Of a stretch of DNA of 64,000 bases, positions 7,525 to 15,150 are shown piece after piece. Made by a program: the position numbers and the translations under genes. The DNA comes from Streptomyces sp. NRRL B-1140 (lineage in GTDB: Bacteria; Actinomycetota; Actinomycetes; Streptomycetales; Streptomycetaceae). The stretch spans positions 62,001 to 126,000 of the forward strand of contig NZ_LGEA01000069.1 of NCBI RefSeq assembly GCF_001280065.1, in the 5' to 3' direction. Position 1 is the stretch's first letter, and every line of letters begins with the position of its first letter. The notes under the pieces are model-generated. The model saw only the letters and a list, made by a program, of their open reading frames with translations. It made no database searches and was not told the DNA's origin.

Positions 7525-8529
7525 TCACAGTTCACGGCGGACGAGGTCCTTGATCGCCGCCACCGACAGGCCGTACCGGTCGTGCAGCGTGGGCAGGGCG
7601 CCGGCCGCGAGGAACTCGTCCGGCAGGCCCACCGGGACGAGGTGTGCCGTCACCCGGGCGAAGGCCAGACTGGAGGCCACGGACTCCGCCAGGCCCCCGA
7701 TCACACTGTGGTTCTCGAGGGTGACGACGAGCCGGTCCTTCGCCGCTTCCCGGACGACGGCCTCGTGGTCGAACGGCTTGATGGTCGGCACGTGCAGGAC
7801 CGCGGCGTCGACGTGGTCGCGTTCCAGTTCCCGGGCCGCCGACAGGGCGCGTACCGTCATCAGGCCGGTGGAGATGAACAACACGTCCCGCCCGCCGCGC
7901 AGTTCGGCGGCGCGTCCCAGCCGGAAGGTGTAGTCGTACTCATCGAGCACGGTGGGGACCGCGCCGCGCAGCAGCCGCAGATAGGTGGGGCCGGGGTGCG
8001 CGGCCAGGACGGGTACGGCCTGCTCGATGTCGACCGAGTCCGCCGGATCCACGATGGTCAGACCGGGCATGGCGCGCAGGATCGCGAGGTCCTCGGTGGC
8101 CTGGTGGCTGGGGCCGTAGCCGGTGGTCAATCCGGGGAGGGCGCCGACGACGTTGACGTTCAGTCCCGGTTCTGCGATGTCCAGGCACAGGAAGTCGTAG
8201 GCACGGCGGGTGGCGAACACGGAGTAGGTGGAGGCGAACGGGGTCAGGCCCGACTTGGCGAGCCCCGCGGCCGCGCCGAGCATCGCCTGTTCCGCCATGC
8301 CCATCTGGAAGAAGCGTGCGGGGTACGCCTCGCGGAAGACGTGCATGTCGGTGTACTTGGCGAGGTCCGCCGACAGGCCGACGATGTCCGGCCGTTCGCC
8401 GGCGAGCCGGGCGAGAGCGTGCCCGAAGGGGGCCTTGGTGGTGCGCTGCCCCTCCTCCGCGATGGAGGCGATCATGGCGGAGGTGGTGAGCCGGCGAGTG
8501 CCGGTTGCGGGGGCGCCGGCGGCGTTCAT
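7525..8529 (-). CDS. Transketolase, C-terminal (PYR/TKC) subunit
   Basis: This 334-residue protein corresponds to the pyrimidine-binding and C-terminal halves of transketolase. It contains the family segment FQMGMAEQAMLGAAAGLAKSG, whose Glu activates thiamine diphosphate, then FASTYSVF and GLTTGYGPSHQATEDLA. The C-terminal Rossmann-like domain follows from DVLFISTGLMTVRAL. Bacteria with split transketolases encode this as the partner of an N-terminal subunit. Here the ATG at 8529 overlaps the stop of that subunit gene (ATGA), so the two chains should be made in equal amounts. Confidence 0.93.
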   Translation of the reverse strand: MNAAGAPATGTRRLTTSAMIASIAEEGQRTTKAPFGHALARLAGERPDIVGLSADLAKYTDMHVFREAYPARFFQMGMAEQAMLGAAAGLAKSGLTPFASTYSVFATRRAYDFLCLDIAEPGLNVNVVGALPGLTTGYGPSHQATEDLAILRAMPGLTIVDPADSVDIEQAVPVLAAHPGPTYLRLLRGAVPTVLDEYDYTFRLGRAAELRGGRDVLFISTGLMTVRALSAARELERDHVDAAVLHVPTIKPFDHEAVVREAAKDRLVVTLENHSVIGGLAESVASSLAFARVTAHLVPVGLPDEFLAAGALPTLHDRYGLSVAAIKDLVRREL

Positions 8530-9464
8530 GCGGTGTGCTCCTCGTGTGCGTTCGTTGTGTTCCGGTCGGCGCACTCGGCGTGGAATCCCGCGGTCAGCTG
8601 GTCGCGGGCGATCTGCCACTCGTGCTCCTCGACCCGCAGGAAGTGCGCCTTCTCCCGCGTCTCGAGCATCGGCACCCCACGGCCGACGCGGGTGTCGCAG
8701 ATGAGCACGGACGGCGAGCCACGGTGGGTGCGCAGGGCGTCGAAGGCCGCGACGAGGGCGGCGACGTCGTTGCCGTCCACCCGGACCGCGTGCCAGCCGA
8801 ACGCCTCCCACTTGTCGGTGACGGGCTCGGTGCGCAGCACGCCGTTCGTCGGCCCGTCGGCCTGCAGGGCATTGACGTCGACGATGGCGGTGACGTTGTC
8901 GAGGCCGTGGTGGGCGCAGGCCAGGGCGGCCTCCCAGGTGGAACCCTCGTCCAGTTCGCCGTCGGAGAGGAGGTTGTACACGTGTGCGCGGCTGCCCTGG
9001 TGGCGCAGGCCGAGCCCCAGTCCGGCGGCGATGCCCAGGCCGTGGCCGAGCGAGCCGCCTGAGATCTCCATACCGGGGGTGTAGGAGGCCATGCCCGACA
9101 TGGGCAGGCGGGAGTCGTCGCTTCCGTACGTGTCCAGTTCCGCGACGTCGAGGATCCCTGCCTCCGCGAGCGCCGCGTACAGGGCGATGGCGTAGTGCCC
9201 GATCGACAGCAGCAGCCTGTCCCGCCCAGGCCACTCGGGGTCCTCCGGACGGTGGTTGAGCACGTCCTTGTAGACGACGGCGAGGATGTCGGCCACACCG
9301 AGTGCCTGTCCGACGTAGCCCTGGCCCTGGACCTCGGCCATGTTCAGGGCGTGGGTGCGGATGCGGTACGCGGACTCGCGCAGGGCACGCAGTCGCTCGG
9401 AGTGCGACGCGGGTGGGTCGGTCAGCGGACCGGCGGCCGGCGTGGTGGTGGCGGTGGAGGCCAC
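8526..9464 (-). CDS. Transketolase, N-terminal (PP, thiamine diphosphate) subunit
   Basis: This 312-residue protein carries the diphosphate-binding half of transketolase. GSLGHGLGIAAGLGLG provides the substrate/cofactor loop. SDGELDEGSTWEAA followed by IVDVN is the Mg-thiamine diphosphate motif (GDG...N form, with S for the first G). The start is GTG 9464, preceded by AAGGAG. Together with the overlapping downstream gene it forms a heterodimeric transketolase-like enzyme transferring two-carbon units. No sugar kinase lies in the operon, so it may use an unphosphorylated or otherwise modified ketose. Confidence 0.93.
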   Translation of the reverse strand: MASTATTTPAAGPLTDPPASHSERLRALRESAYRIRTHALNMAEVQGQGYVGQALGVADILAVVYKDVLNHRPEDPEWPGRDRLLLSIGHYAIALYAALAEAGILDVAELDTYGSDDSRLPMSGMASYTPGMEISGGSLGHGLGIAAGLGLGLRHQGSRAHVYNLLSDGELDEGSTWEAALACAHHGLDNVTAIVDVNALQADGPTNGVLRTEPVTDKWEAFGWHAVRVDGNDVAALVAAFDALRTHRGSPSVLICDTRVGRGVPMLETREKAHFLRVEEHEWQIARDQLTAGFHAECADRNTTNAHEEHTA

Positions 9465-9489
9465 GTCTGCTCCTTCTTCGGGGTGCGAG

Positions 9490-10848
9490 TCAGTGGGAGA
9501 GGGCGGCGGGAGCGGTGGTCTCGCGCGCTGTCCGGGCTGCCAGGTCGGCCTGCCGTCGCTCTGGCGCTCCCCAGGTCTCGCGGGTCAGCACGGTGGCGAC
9601 GAGGCCGAGAAGCCCGTAGAAGCTGAAGAGGACGGCCGGGCCGGTCCAGCCGACGGCGGAGTACAGCGCGGTCGCGATCATGGGCGTGAACCCGGAGACG
9701 ACGGCGGAGAGCTGGTAGGCGAGCGAGGTGCCCGCCGTGCGAGTCCGGGTGGCGAACAGTTCGCAGAACCACGCCCCCTGGACGCCCGCCAGGGAGTTCT
9801 GGCAGATCGTGTAACTGATGACGAAGGCGACCAGGACGAGCGCGGCGGTGCCCGTGTTGACCAGGAGGAACAGCGGGAAGCCCCACAGCAGGGTCACGGC
9901 GCAGCCCAGCAGGTACACCGGTCGGCGTCCGACCCGGTCGGACAGCAGTCCCCACCCCGTCGTGGTGAAGATGCCCAGGGCCGCGGCGGTCACCAGCGCG
10001 GAGAGGCTGACCGCGCTGGTGACGTCGGGGGCACGGTCGTCGTTCAGGTAGGAGAGGACGAAGGTGATCGAGACCGCGTACCCGGCCGTTTCCGTGGTCC
10101 TGAGGCAGAAGGCCCGCAACAGACCCCGCCAGTCCTTGCGGAGCACCTCCCCGAGGGGGTTCTTGGCGACGTCGCCGGACTCCTTCAGCTCCTCGAACTG
10201 CGGGGATTCGTCGATCTTGAGCCGGATGAAGATGCCGACCGCGATCAGTACGGCACTGAGGAGGAACGGCACGCGCCAGGCCCAGCTGTCGTCCAGGGTG
10301 TGCCTGCTGAGGAGAAAGGCCAGGTTGGCCAGGAGCAGACCGACGGGGAAGCCCGCCTGGGTGATCCCCGTGTACAGACCGCGTCGTCGCCACGGCGCGT
10401 GCTCGAAGGTCATCAGGATGGCGCCGCCCCACTCCGCGCCGAAGGCGAGTCCCTGGACGACGCGGACGGCCACGAGCAGCACCGGGGCCCAGACGCCGAC
10501 CATCTGATAGGTGGGCAGACAGCCGATCAGGACGGTCGCGACGCCCATCAGCAGCAGCGATCCGACCAGTACCGGCTTGCGTCCGATGCGGTCTCCCAGG
10601 TGTCCGGCGATCACACCGCCGAGGGGGCGGGCGGCGAAGCCGATGCCCAGCGTGGCGAAGGACAGCAGAGTGGCGGACAGCGGGTCGGAGTCCGGGAAGA
10701 ACACGTCTCCGAAGTAGAGCGCCGCGGCCGTGCCGAAGCCGATGAAGTCGTAGGTCTCGATGGTCGCGCCGACACCGCAGCCGATGGCGACTCTCATGCG
10801 CTCGGGGGAGCCCTGGGCCGACGGCCCGGGGTGCGGGGAAGCAGCCAT
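9490..10848 (-). CDS. MHS-family MFS metabolite:proton symporter
   Basis: This 452-residue, 12-segment transporter has the MHS hallmarks: TIETYDFIGFG in the first segment, loop 2-3 signature GHLGDRIGRKPVL, VRVVQGLAFGAEWGGA in segment 4, and the repeat of the loop motif LLSDRVGRRPVYL in the second half. Relatives (ShiA, KgtP, ProP) import organic acids and betaines with protons. ATG 10848 follows AGGAGGATCGGC. It is the first gene of the operon with the split transketolase and the SDR enzyme, so it probably imports their substrate. The operator just upstream matches that of the GntR gene 11030-11728. Confidence 0.92.
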   Translation of the reverse strand: MAASPHPGPSAQGSPERMRVAIGCGVGATIETYDFIGFGTAAALYFGDVFFPDSDPLSATLLSFATLGIGFAARPLGGVIAGHLGDRIGRKPVLVGSLLLMGVATVLIGCLPTYQMVGVWAPVLLVAVRVVQGLAFGAEWGGAILMTFEHAPWRRRGLYTGITQAGFPVGLLLANLAFLLSRHTLDDSWAWRVPFLLSAVLIAVGIFIRLKIDESPQFEELKESGDVAKNPLGEVLRKDWRGLLRAFCLRTTETAGYAVSITFVLSYLNDDRAPDVTSAVSLSALVTAAALGIFTTTGWGLLSDRVGRRPVYLLGCAVTLLWGFPLFLLVNTGTAALVLVAFVISYTICQNSLAGVQGAWFCELFATRTRTAGTSLAYQLSAVVSGFTPMIATALYSAVGWTGPAVLFSFYGLLGLVATVLTRETWGAPERRQADLAARTARETTAPAALSH

Positions 10849-10904
10849 GCCGATCCTCCTTGATCGCTGACGGGACGGTCCGTCCCTGAACCGTCACCTG
10901 TTGG

Positions 10905-10930
10905 CTGTTGACTGTTAACAGTTAACAGTC
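10905..10930. promoter_or_regulatory. Overlapping CTGTTNACAG-type operators of the transporter operon
   Basis: Three overlapping copies of a CTGTT(A/G)AC(A/T)G-like half-palindrome lie here: CTGTTGACTG (10905), the perfect palindrome CTGTTAACAG (10912) and CAGTTAACAG (10919). Together 10910-10930 forms a 21-bp palindrome with a single centre base. A separate palindrome, GAGTCGACTC, follows at 10933-10942. The cluster lies 57-82 bp upstream of ATG 10848. The same decamer, as CTGTTGACAG, precedes the nearby GntR gene, which is the likely binder. Confidence 0.65.
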
Positions 10931-10984
10931 GAGAGTCGACTCTGGGGAGTGCGCCCGCATGTGTCAACCCCTGGCCACGAAAAA

Positions 10985-11008
10985 GCCCACCAGCGGTCGC
11001 CGGTGGGC
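10985..11008 (-). terminator. Intrinsic terminator of the GntR gene
   Basis: GCCCACC (10985-10991) pairs with GGTGGGC (11002-11008), with an inner GCG/CGC. Read on the minus strand it is followed by TTTT, the classical intrinsic form. It lies 21 bp past the stop of the GntR gene. Confidence 0.8.
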
Positions 11009-11029
11009 CTGTCGAAAAGGACGGAAGAA

Positions 11030-11728
11030 TCAGCGAACGGCCTGGTCCTCACCCGCGTCCGCGTCCGCGGCGCCGAGCTGCTCGACGGCGGCGGCCATGT
11101 GGGCGCGCAGAACTGCTTGCGCCGCGGCCGCGTCCCCGCGCTCTATGGCCTCCACGAGGGGCAGGTGCGCCGACGCCGCCATGGCCACCTCACGCCGCTC
11201 AGCCGCCGCGCTCATGACGACCACCCGGATCGGCCCCTCGAGCCCGCGCCAGGTCTTCAGGAGGACGGAGTTGCCCGACAGTTCACACAGCAGAAGGTGG
11301 AAGGCGAGGTCGGCCTCCACCTTGACGCTCAGGTCCGCACCCGACTCCACGGCGGCGTGGAGCCGCGCCACAGCCTCCCGCAGGGACCGAAGCACCTCGG
11401 GCCCTGGCGACGACTCGATGATCTGCGTGATCGCCAGGCCTTCGAGCACTTCGCGGACCTGGAACAACTCCCGGACCTCGGCCGGCGACAGCTGGGACAC
11501 CCGCAGCATGCCCCGGGCGCCGGCGGTGACGAGCCCCTCCTGCTGGAGGTGACGCAGCGCCTCCCGCACGGTCCCTCGACTCACGGCCAGCCGCTCCGCG
11601 ATCTCCACCTCGCCCAGATGGTCACCGGGCCGGTACCGGCCACTGGTGATCGCCGCTCGCAGCGTCAGGAGCGCCTGCTCCCGCAGGGTCGTCGAGCGGG
11701 CCAGACTGGAAAACGTCGGACCGGTCAC
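11030..11728 (-). CDS. GntR-family (FadR subfamily) regulator of the transketolase operon
   Basis: This 232-residue protein has an N-terminal winged helix (REQALLTLRAAITSGRYRPG, then LAVSRGTVREALRHLQQEGL, near residues 16-75) and an FCD all-helical effector domain with EADLAFHLLLCELSGN. GTG 11728 follows GGAGG. Its own promoter region contains CTGTTGACAG (11784-11793). Close copies sit in front of the MHS transporter gene transcribed on the same strand beyond this gene. It is therefore very likely the autoregulated repressor of the transporter-transketolase-SDR operon, responding to a pathway intermediate. Confidence 0.92.
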   Translation of the reverse strand: MTGPTFSSLARSTTLREQALLTLRAAITSGRYRPGDHLGEVEIAERLAVSRGTVREALRHLQQEGLVTAGARGMLRVSQLSPAEVRELFQVREVLEGLAITQIIESSPGPEVLRSLREAVARLHAAVESGADLSVKVEADLAFHLLLCELSGNSVLLKTWRGLEGPIRVVVMSAAAERREVAMAASAHLPLVEAIERGDAAAAQAVLRAHMAAAVEQLGAADADAGEDQAVR

Positions 11729-11776
11729 GGACGAGGCCTCCTTCAGGCTCCGGGGAGACCCATCGTAAGGGACGGC

Positions 11777-11793
11777 CTGTCATCTGTTGACAG
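11777..11793. promoter_or_regulatory. GntR operator (autoregulatory site)
   Basis: CTGTCA and TGACAG flank a 5-bp centre, and the right half contains CTGTTGACAG at 11784-11793. It lies 49 bp upstream of GTG 11728 and matches the repeated decamer in front of the MHS transporter gene. Confidence 0.6.
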
Positions 11794-11977
11794 TCGGCAC
11801 CGCTGCCCGGCCCGGCCGTCCGCCTGGTCCGGACCCGTCGGTCAAGATTCGGTCTCGCTTCACCGAGTAGTCGGCAAGCAGATGCGTTACCCACGGTAAG
11901 TTCCGCTTCCCCACTCCCCGTTGTCAGGAGCCCCGGTTCTCATGCGCCGACTTCCAGCCGCCATCGCGGTGGTGACC

Positions 11978-12084
11978 ATGGCCATCGGCGGGTTCATCAA
12001 CATCAAAAAAACCCCCGAGGGCGGGTTCCCGTCCGGGGGGCTCGGCGACGGCCCCTTTTCCCACCCCCCATCGGGGTGGTTACA
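11978..12084. repeat. 107-nt insert flanked by imperfect direct repeats
   Basis: The segment starting at ATG 11978 (ATGGCCATCGGCGGGTTCAT) is repeated imperfectly at 12085 (ATGCACATGGGCGGGTTAAT); both copies are preceded by GTGGT(G/T)AC(C/A). The 107-nt spacing is not a multiple of three, so the upstream signal peptide is out of frame with the nuclease. Between the copies lie a terminator-like hairpin with an A7 run and a second hairpin, CCACCCC/GGGGTGG (12061-12079). Confidence 0.55.
12012..12045 (-). terminator. Terminator-like hairpin inside the disrupted signal-peptide region
   Basis: CCCCC (12012-12016) can pair with GGGGG (12035-12039), with GGCGGG/CCCGTC inside; CCGAG/CTCGG is an alternative outer stem. 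On the minus strand it is followed by seven T (complement of A 12005-12011). It would stop leftward, antisense transcripts. Confidence 0.5.
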
Positions 12085-13395
12085 ATGCACATGGGCGGGT
12101 TAATCATAAACACTCCCCCCGCCGCTGCCGCCGATCCCGCGTCCGGTTCCTTCAGCGTCCTCGCCTACAACGTCGCGGGCCTGCCGGAGAGCATCTCCAG
12201 TGCTCCCACCCCGCGCGAGCCCGCCACCACGGAGATCGGCCGGCGGATCGCGCCGTACGACATCGTCAACGTCCAGGAGGACTTCAACTACCACGCCTTC
12301 CTCTACGCCGGCGACACCGCGCACGCCTACCGCACCCCCACCAGCGGCGGCGCGGGGATCGGCAGCGGCCTCAACACCCTGGCGCAACTCCCCTACGACA
12401 CCGACGACTTCGAGCGGGTGCGCTGGAAGTCCTGCCAGTTCGACTCCGGTGACTGCCTCACACCCAAGGGATTCACCTTCAGCCGGCAGCGGCTCGCCGA
12501 GGGCGTGTACGTGGACTTCTACAACCTGCACACCAACGCCGGGACGAACCCCGGCGACCTGGCCGCGCGGGCGGACAACCTCAACCAGCTGACCGCCTTC
12601 ATCAAGAGCCACTCGGCCGGGAACGCCGTCGTCGTCATGGGTGACACCAACACCCGCTACACGCGCTCCGGCGACACCATCGCCGAGTTCGCCGCAGCGA
12701 ACGGCCTGACGGATCCCTGGGTCCAGCTCATCCGCGGCGGCACCCCGCCCGCCAAGGGCAGCGACGCCCTGGTCTGCGACCAGACCGGCCCGACCGTGCC
12801 CAACACCTGCGAAGTCGTGGACAAGGTCCTGTACCGCAACAGCAAACTGGTCTCGCTCGACGCCACCTCCTACAACAACGAGCACTCCAGGTTCCTCACC
12901 GAGGACGGGCTCATGCTGTCCGACCACGACCCGATCAAGGTGGACTTCTCCTGGTCGCGCGCCGCGGACTTCCAGTTCAGCGACCAGTTCGGCGGGCCGC
13001 ACGGCGACTACTTCAACGACATCGACGCCGTGCCGGCGGGCGCGCGTCCGGTCAGCCTCTCGCTGCGCAGCGGCACCCGCGTGGACGCCATCGGCCTGAC
13101 ACTCGGCAACGGCAAGGCCCTCGGCCACGGCGGAACCGGCGGCACGGTGTCGACCCTGAACCTGGGCAGCGGGGAGTTCCTCAGCTCCGCCCAGCTGTGC
13201 CGGGGCGAGAAGGACGGCCGCACACGGATCTTCTCCGCCACGTTCACCACGAACCTCGGCAGGACCCTGTCCGGCGGAACCACCACGTCCGACTGCGTGA
13301 CGCGCACCGCGCCGGCGGGGTGGCAGATCGCCGGGTTCCACGGGCGCGCCGGTGCAGAGGTCGACAAGCTGGGCCTCATCTACACGAAGCGCTGA
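12076..13395 (+). CDS. Secreted endonuclease/exonuclease/phosphatase-fold protein with jacalin-like lectin domain, 5' end disrupted
   Basis: The open frame from GTG 12076 encodes 439 residues. The first about 290 are an EEP (DNase I/sphingomyelinase) fold: VLAYNVAGLP, IVNVQEDF, DFYNLHTNAG, VVVMGDTNTRY and the catalytic LSDHDP. The last about 150 residues (FGGPHGDYFNDID to GFHGRAGAEVDKLGLIY) are a jacalin-like lectin domain. Together they suggest an exported nuclease or phosphodiesterase targeted to glycans. GTG 12076 has no convincing ribosome site and gives only a stub of a signal peptide; a proper start at 11942 is out of frame. It may be a decaying gene or be made without export. Confidence 0.75.
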   Translation: MVTMHMGGLIINTPPAAAADPASGSFSVLAYNVAGLPESISSAPTPREPATTEIGRRIAPYDIVNVQEDFNYHAFLYAGDTAHAYRTPTSGGAGIGSGLNTLAQLPYDTDDFERVRWKSCQFDSGDCLTPKGFTFSRQRLAEGVYVDFYNLHTNAGTNPGDLAARADNLNQLTAFIKSHSAGNAVVVMGDTNTRYTRSGDTIAEFAAANGLTDPWVQLIRGGTPPAKGSDALVCDQTGPTVPNTCEVVDKVLYRNSKLVSLDATSYNNEHSRFLTEDGLMLSDHDPIKVDFSWSRAADFQFSDQFGGPHGDYFNDIDAVPAGARPVSLSLRSGTRVDAIGLTLGNGKALGHGGTGGTVSTLNLGSGEFLSSAQLCRGEKDGRTRIFSATFTTNLGRTLSGGTTTSDCVTRTAPAGWQIAGFHGRAGAEVDKLGLIYTKR

Positions 13396-13531
13396 CCGGC
13401 TTCCTGGCCGACGTCGGCACACATGCGGCGACGGCCTCTCCGGCTGTCGCCGCCGTCCTGCGAGACGGAGCCGTCCGCCGCCCCTCCCCCACGACCGCGC
13501 GGGCCGCCGACGGCAGGCCGGGGTGCGCTCG

Positions 13532-13565
13532 CCGCCTGCCCTGGCGGCGCCGTCAGGGCAGGCGG
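13532..13565. terminator. Hairpin terminator between convergent genes
   Basis: CCGCCTGCCCTG (13532-13543) pairs perfectly with CAGGGCAGGCGG (13554-13565) around a GC-rich 10-nt loop. The right arm covers the stop codon of the MarR gene. It can serve both the nuclease gene and the AraC-MarR operon. Confidence 0.65.
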
Positions 13566-14092
13566 GGCAGCATGTCCCGCGCGCTGTGGCTGAGAACGCG
13601 GAGGTTCTCGAAGAACCGTTCCCGGTCCTCTGCCGGCAGGGGCGCCAGGAAGTAGCGCTTGATGTTCTCCACGTGCGCGCGAGCCGCGGCGACCGTCGTC
13701 TCCTCCCCCCTTGCGGTCAGGCGCACCAGGCGCGCACGCCGGTCAGCGGGGTCCTCGACCCGCTCGACCAGGCCGGCCGCCACCATGCGGTCCACCAGGC
13801 GGGTGGCCCCTCCCGTGGTCAGCACCTGCTCCTGGGCGATGGCGCCCATCGACAGCCCGGGTTCCCCCGCCCGCCCCAGAATCAGCAGCACCTCGAACAT
13901 CAGGTGGCTGACGCCGCACTCCGCCTCCAGCGCCCGGCCCAGGATGTACTCCAGCCGGTTCGCAGCCCCCTGCAACCGGCCGAAGGCCAGCACCAGGGCG
14001 TCGTTCGCCGCTTCCCCCGGCGTGGAGATCTCCGCCTGCTCGTTCACGGCTCCGACACCCCTTTCCTCCTCGCAGCCATCCCTCCCGATCAT
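13553..14092 (-). CDS. MarR-family transcriptional regulator
   Basis: This 179-residue protein has the MarR winged-helix core: helix LGRALEAECGVSHLMFEVLLIL, recognition segment LSMGAIAQEQVLTTGGATRLVDRM and wing VERVEDPADRRARLVRLT. I chose ATG 14092 because it overlaps the stop of the AraC-type gene (ATGA) and has GGGAG six bases upstream. GTG 14047 is an alternative giving 164 residues and would be closer to the family length. It is cotranscribed with the AraC-type regulator, an unusual two-regulator operon. Confidence 0.88.
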   Translation of the reverse strand: MIGRDGCEEERGVGAVNEQAEISTPGEAANDALVLAFGRLQGAANRLEYILGRALEAECGVSHLMFEVLLILGRAGEPGLSMGAIAQEQVLTTGGATRLVDRMVAAGLVERVEDPADRRARLVRLTARGEETTVAAARAHVENIKRYFLAPLPAEDRERFFENLRVLSHSARDMLPRLP

Positions 14093-15021
14093 GCCGCACT
14101 CCCGCCGGGCGCCACCTGGAGGCTTTGATGCGCCTGCCGGAACGTACCCGGCGGCACGCCCGTGTGACGGCTGAAGAACTTGCCGAAGTTGGTGGGTTCG
14201 GGGAAGCCGAGGCGGCGTGCGATGGTCGCCACGGGCTCGTCGGTGTGGGCGAGCAGGCGCCGGGCCTCCAGGGCGACACGGCCGTCGATGACGTGCTTGA
14301 CGGGCTGTCCGGTGGCGGCCGCGCAGGCGCGGGTGAGGGTCTTGACGGTGTAGCCGAGACGCTGGGCGTAGTCGGCTGCGCGCCGGGTGGTGGCGTAGGA
14401 GCGCTCCAGCTCGGCGCGGAAGCGGGCGTAGACATCCCCGCCCGCGTGCGGGTCGCCGCCGCCCTCCGGGCGGGGCAACCGGTCGACCTGCAACAGCACG
14501 GTTGCCAGCAGGAGTTGCAGGATCTCCGAGGACACCTCCTGCAGCGGCCGGCCGTACTCGGCCCGCAACTGGCCCAGCAGGGTGGACAGCACGGCGTACT
14601 CGGGGCTTGCGCCCAACTGACGGCATGTGGCCCCGTACCAGTCGCCGACCAGCCGGTCGGCACTGCCGGCGTGCGGCAGGAAGGCCGAAGTGAACAGCAG
14701 GTGCGTGCCGTTCGCGGTGCCCGGCCGCATGAAGCTCTGCACCTGTCCGGGGCGGACCCACAGCAGGGTGCCCGGGCGGATGGGGTAGGTCACGAAGTCG
14801 ACGGTGTGCTCGCCGCTGCCCTCGGTGATGAGGGTGAGGGTGTGGAAGTCGACCCGGTGGACCGCGTCCGGGCGACTCCGCCGGCGTCGCCGTCGCTCGT
14901 GCAGGGTGGACAGGTCGATGATCTCGAAGCCGGGGATCCGCTCCTCGGGCGGGTTGAAGTCGAACCGGGGGATGGCGCCGCCCCGCAAAGGGTCGTCCGC
15001 GCCACGGGCGGGGGCGATCAT
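14089..15021 (-). CDS. AraC-family transcriptional regulator
   Basis: This 310-residue protein has an N-terminal cupin-like sensing domain (DFHTLTLITEGSGEHTVDF, then PGTLLWVRPGQVQSF). The C-terminal AraC DNA-binding domain has two helix-turn-helix units: RRAADYAQRLGYTVKTLTR and the last motif PVATIARRLGFPEPTNFGKF followed by FSRHTGVPPGTFR. ATG 15021 has GGAG six bases upstream; ATG 15051 is an equally placed alternative adding ten residues. It is divergent from the metallo-hydrolase gene at 15151. Long inverted repeats in the shared 129-bp spacer suggest that it controls that gene. Confidence 0.92.
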   Translation of the reverse strand: MIAPARGADDPLRGGAIPRFDFNPPEERIPGFEIIDLSTLHERRRRRRSRPDAVHRVDFHTLTLITEGSGEHTVDFVTYPIRPGTLLWVRPGQVQSFMRPGTANGTHLLFTSAFLPHAGSADRLVGDWYGATCRQLGASPEYAVLSTLLGQLRAEYGRPLQEVSSEILQLLLATVLLQVDRLPRPEGGGDPHAGGDVYARFRAELERSYATTRRAADYAQRLGYTVKTLTRACAAATGQPVKHVIDGRVALEARRLLAHTDEPVATIARRLGFPEPTNFGKFFSRHTGVPPGTFRQAHQSLQVAPGGSAA

Positions 15022-15033
15022 CGCACTCTCCGA

Positions 15034-15108
15034 ATGTCCTCGATCTACCATGCCGGGTCTCCAGCGTATCTCGCCTGCCTGCGCTTTCGCGTCGAGAGTG
15101 GAGGACAT
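15034..15108. promoter_or_regulatory. Inverted-repeat pair in the AraC/metallo-hydrolase spacer
   Basis: ATGTCCTC (15034-15041) and GAGGACAT (15101-15108) are perfect 8-bp inverted repeats 67 bp apart centre to centre, flanking the divergent promoter region. AraC-family proteins often bind such separated half-sites. The assignment is inference. Confidence 0.4.
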
Positions 15109-15150
15109 CAAGGGCGACGCAAGGCCGCCCTCACCCTCAGGGAGCACCCC

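Larger units (their letters stand above)
11942..12103 (+). pseudogene. Displaced signal-peptide start of the nuclease/lectin gene
   Basis: ATG 11942, preceded by AGGAG, encodes MRRLPAAIAVVTMAIGGF, a good signal-peptide n- and h-region. The frame then runs through a hairpin-rich segment to a stop at 12101-12103 and never joins the nuclease frame. The peptide VVTMAIGGFIN is echoed as VVTMHMGGLIIN at 12076-12111, directly before PPAAAAD of the main ORF. Removing 107 nt between the two copies would restore a normal signal peptide (MRRLPAAIAVVTMHMGGLI...AAAA). This looks like the original 5' end, separated by an insertion or duplication. Confidence 0.6.

Noticed and set aside
11048-11066. CTCACCCGCGTC resembling the left half of the island motif
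   Set aside because: It lies inside the GntR coding sequence and lacks the GGGTGA right arm.
12100-13422. Long minus-strand frame over the nuclease/lectin gene
   Set aside because: No motif or start signal; the EEP catalytic residues and lectin domain are on the plus strand.
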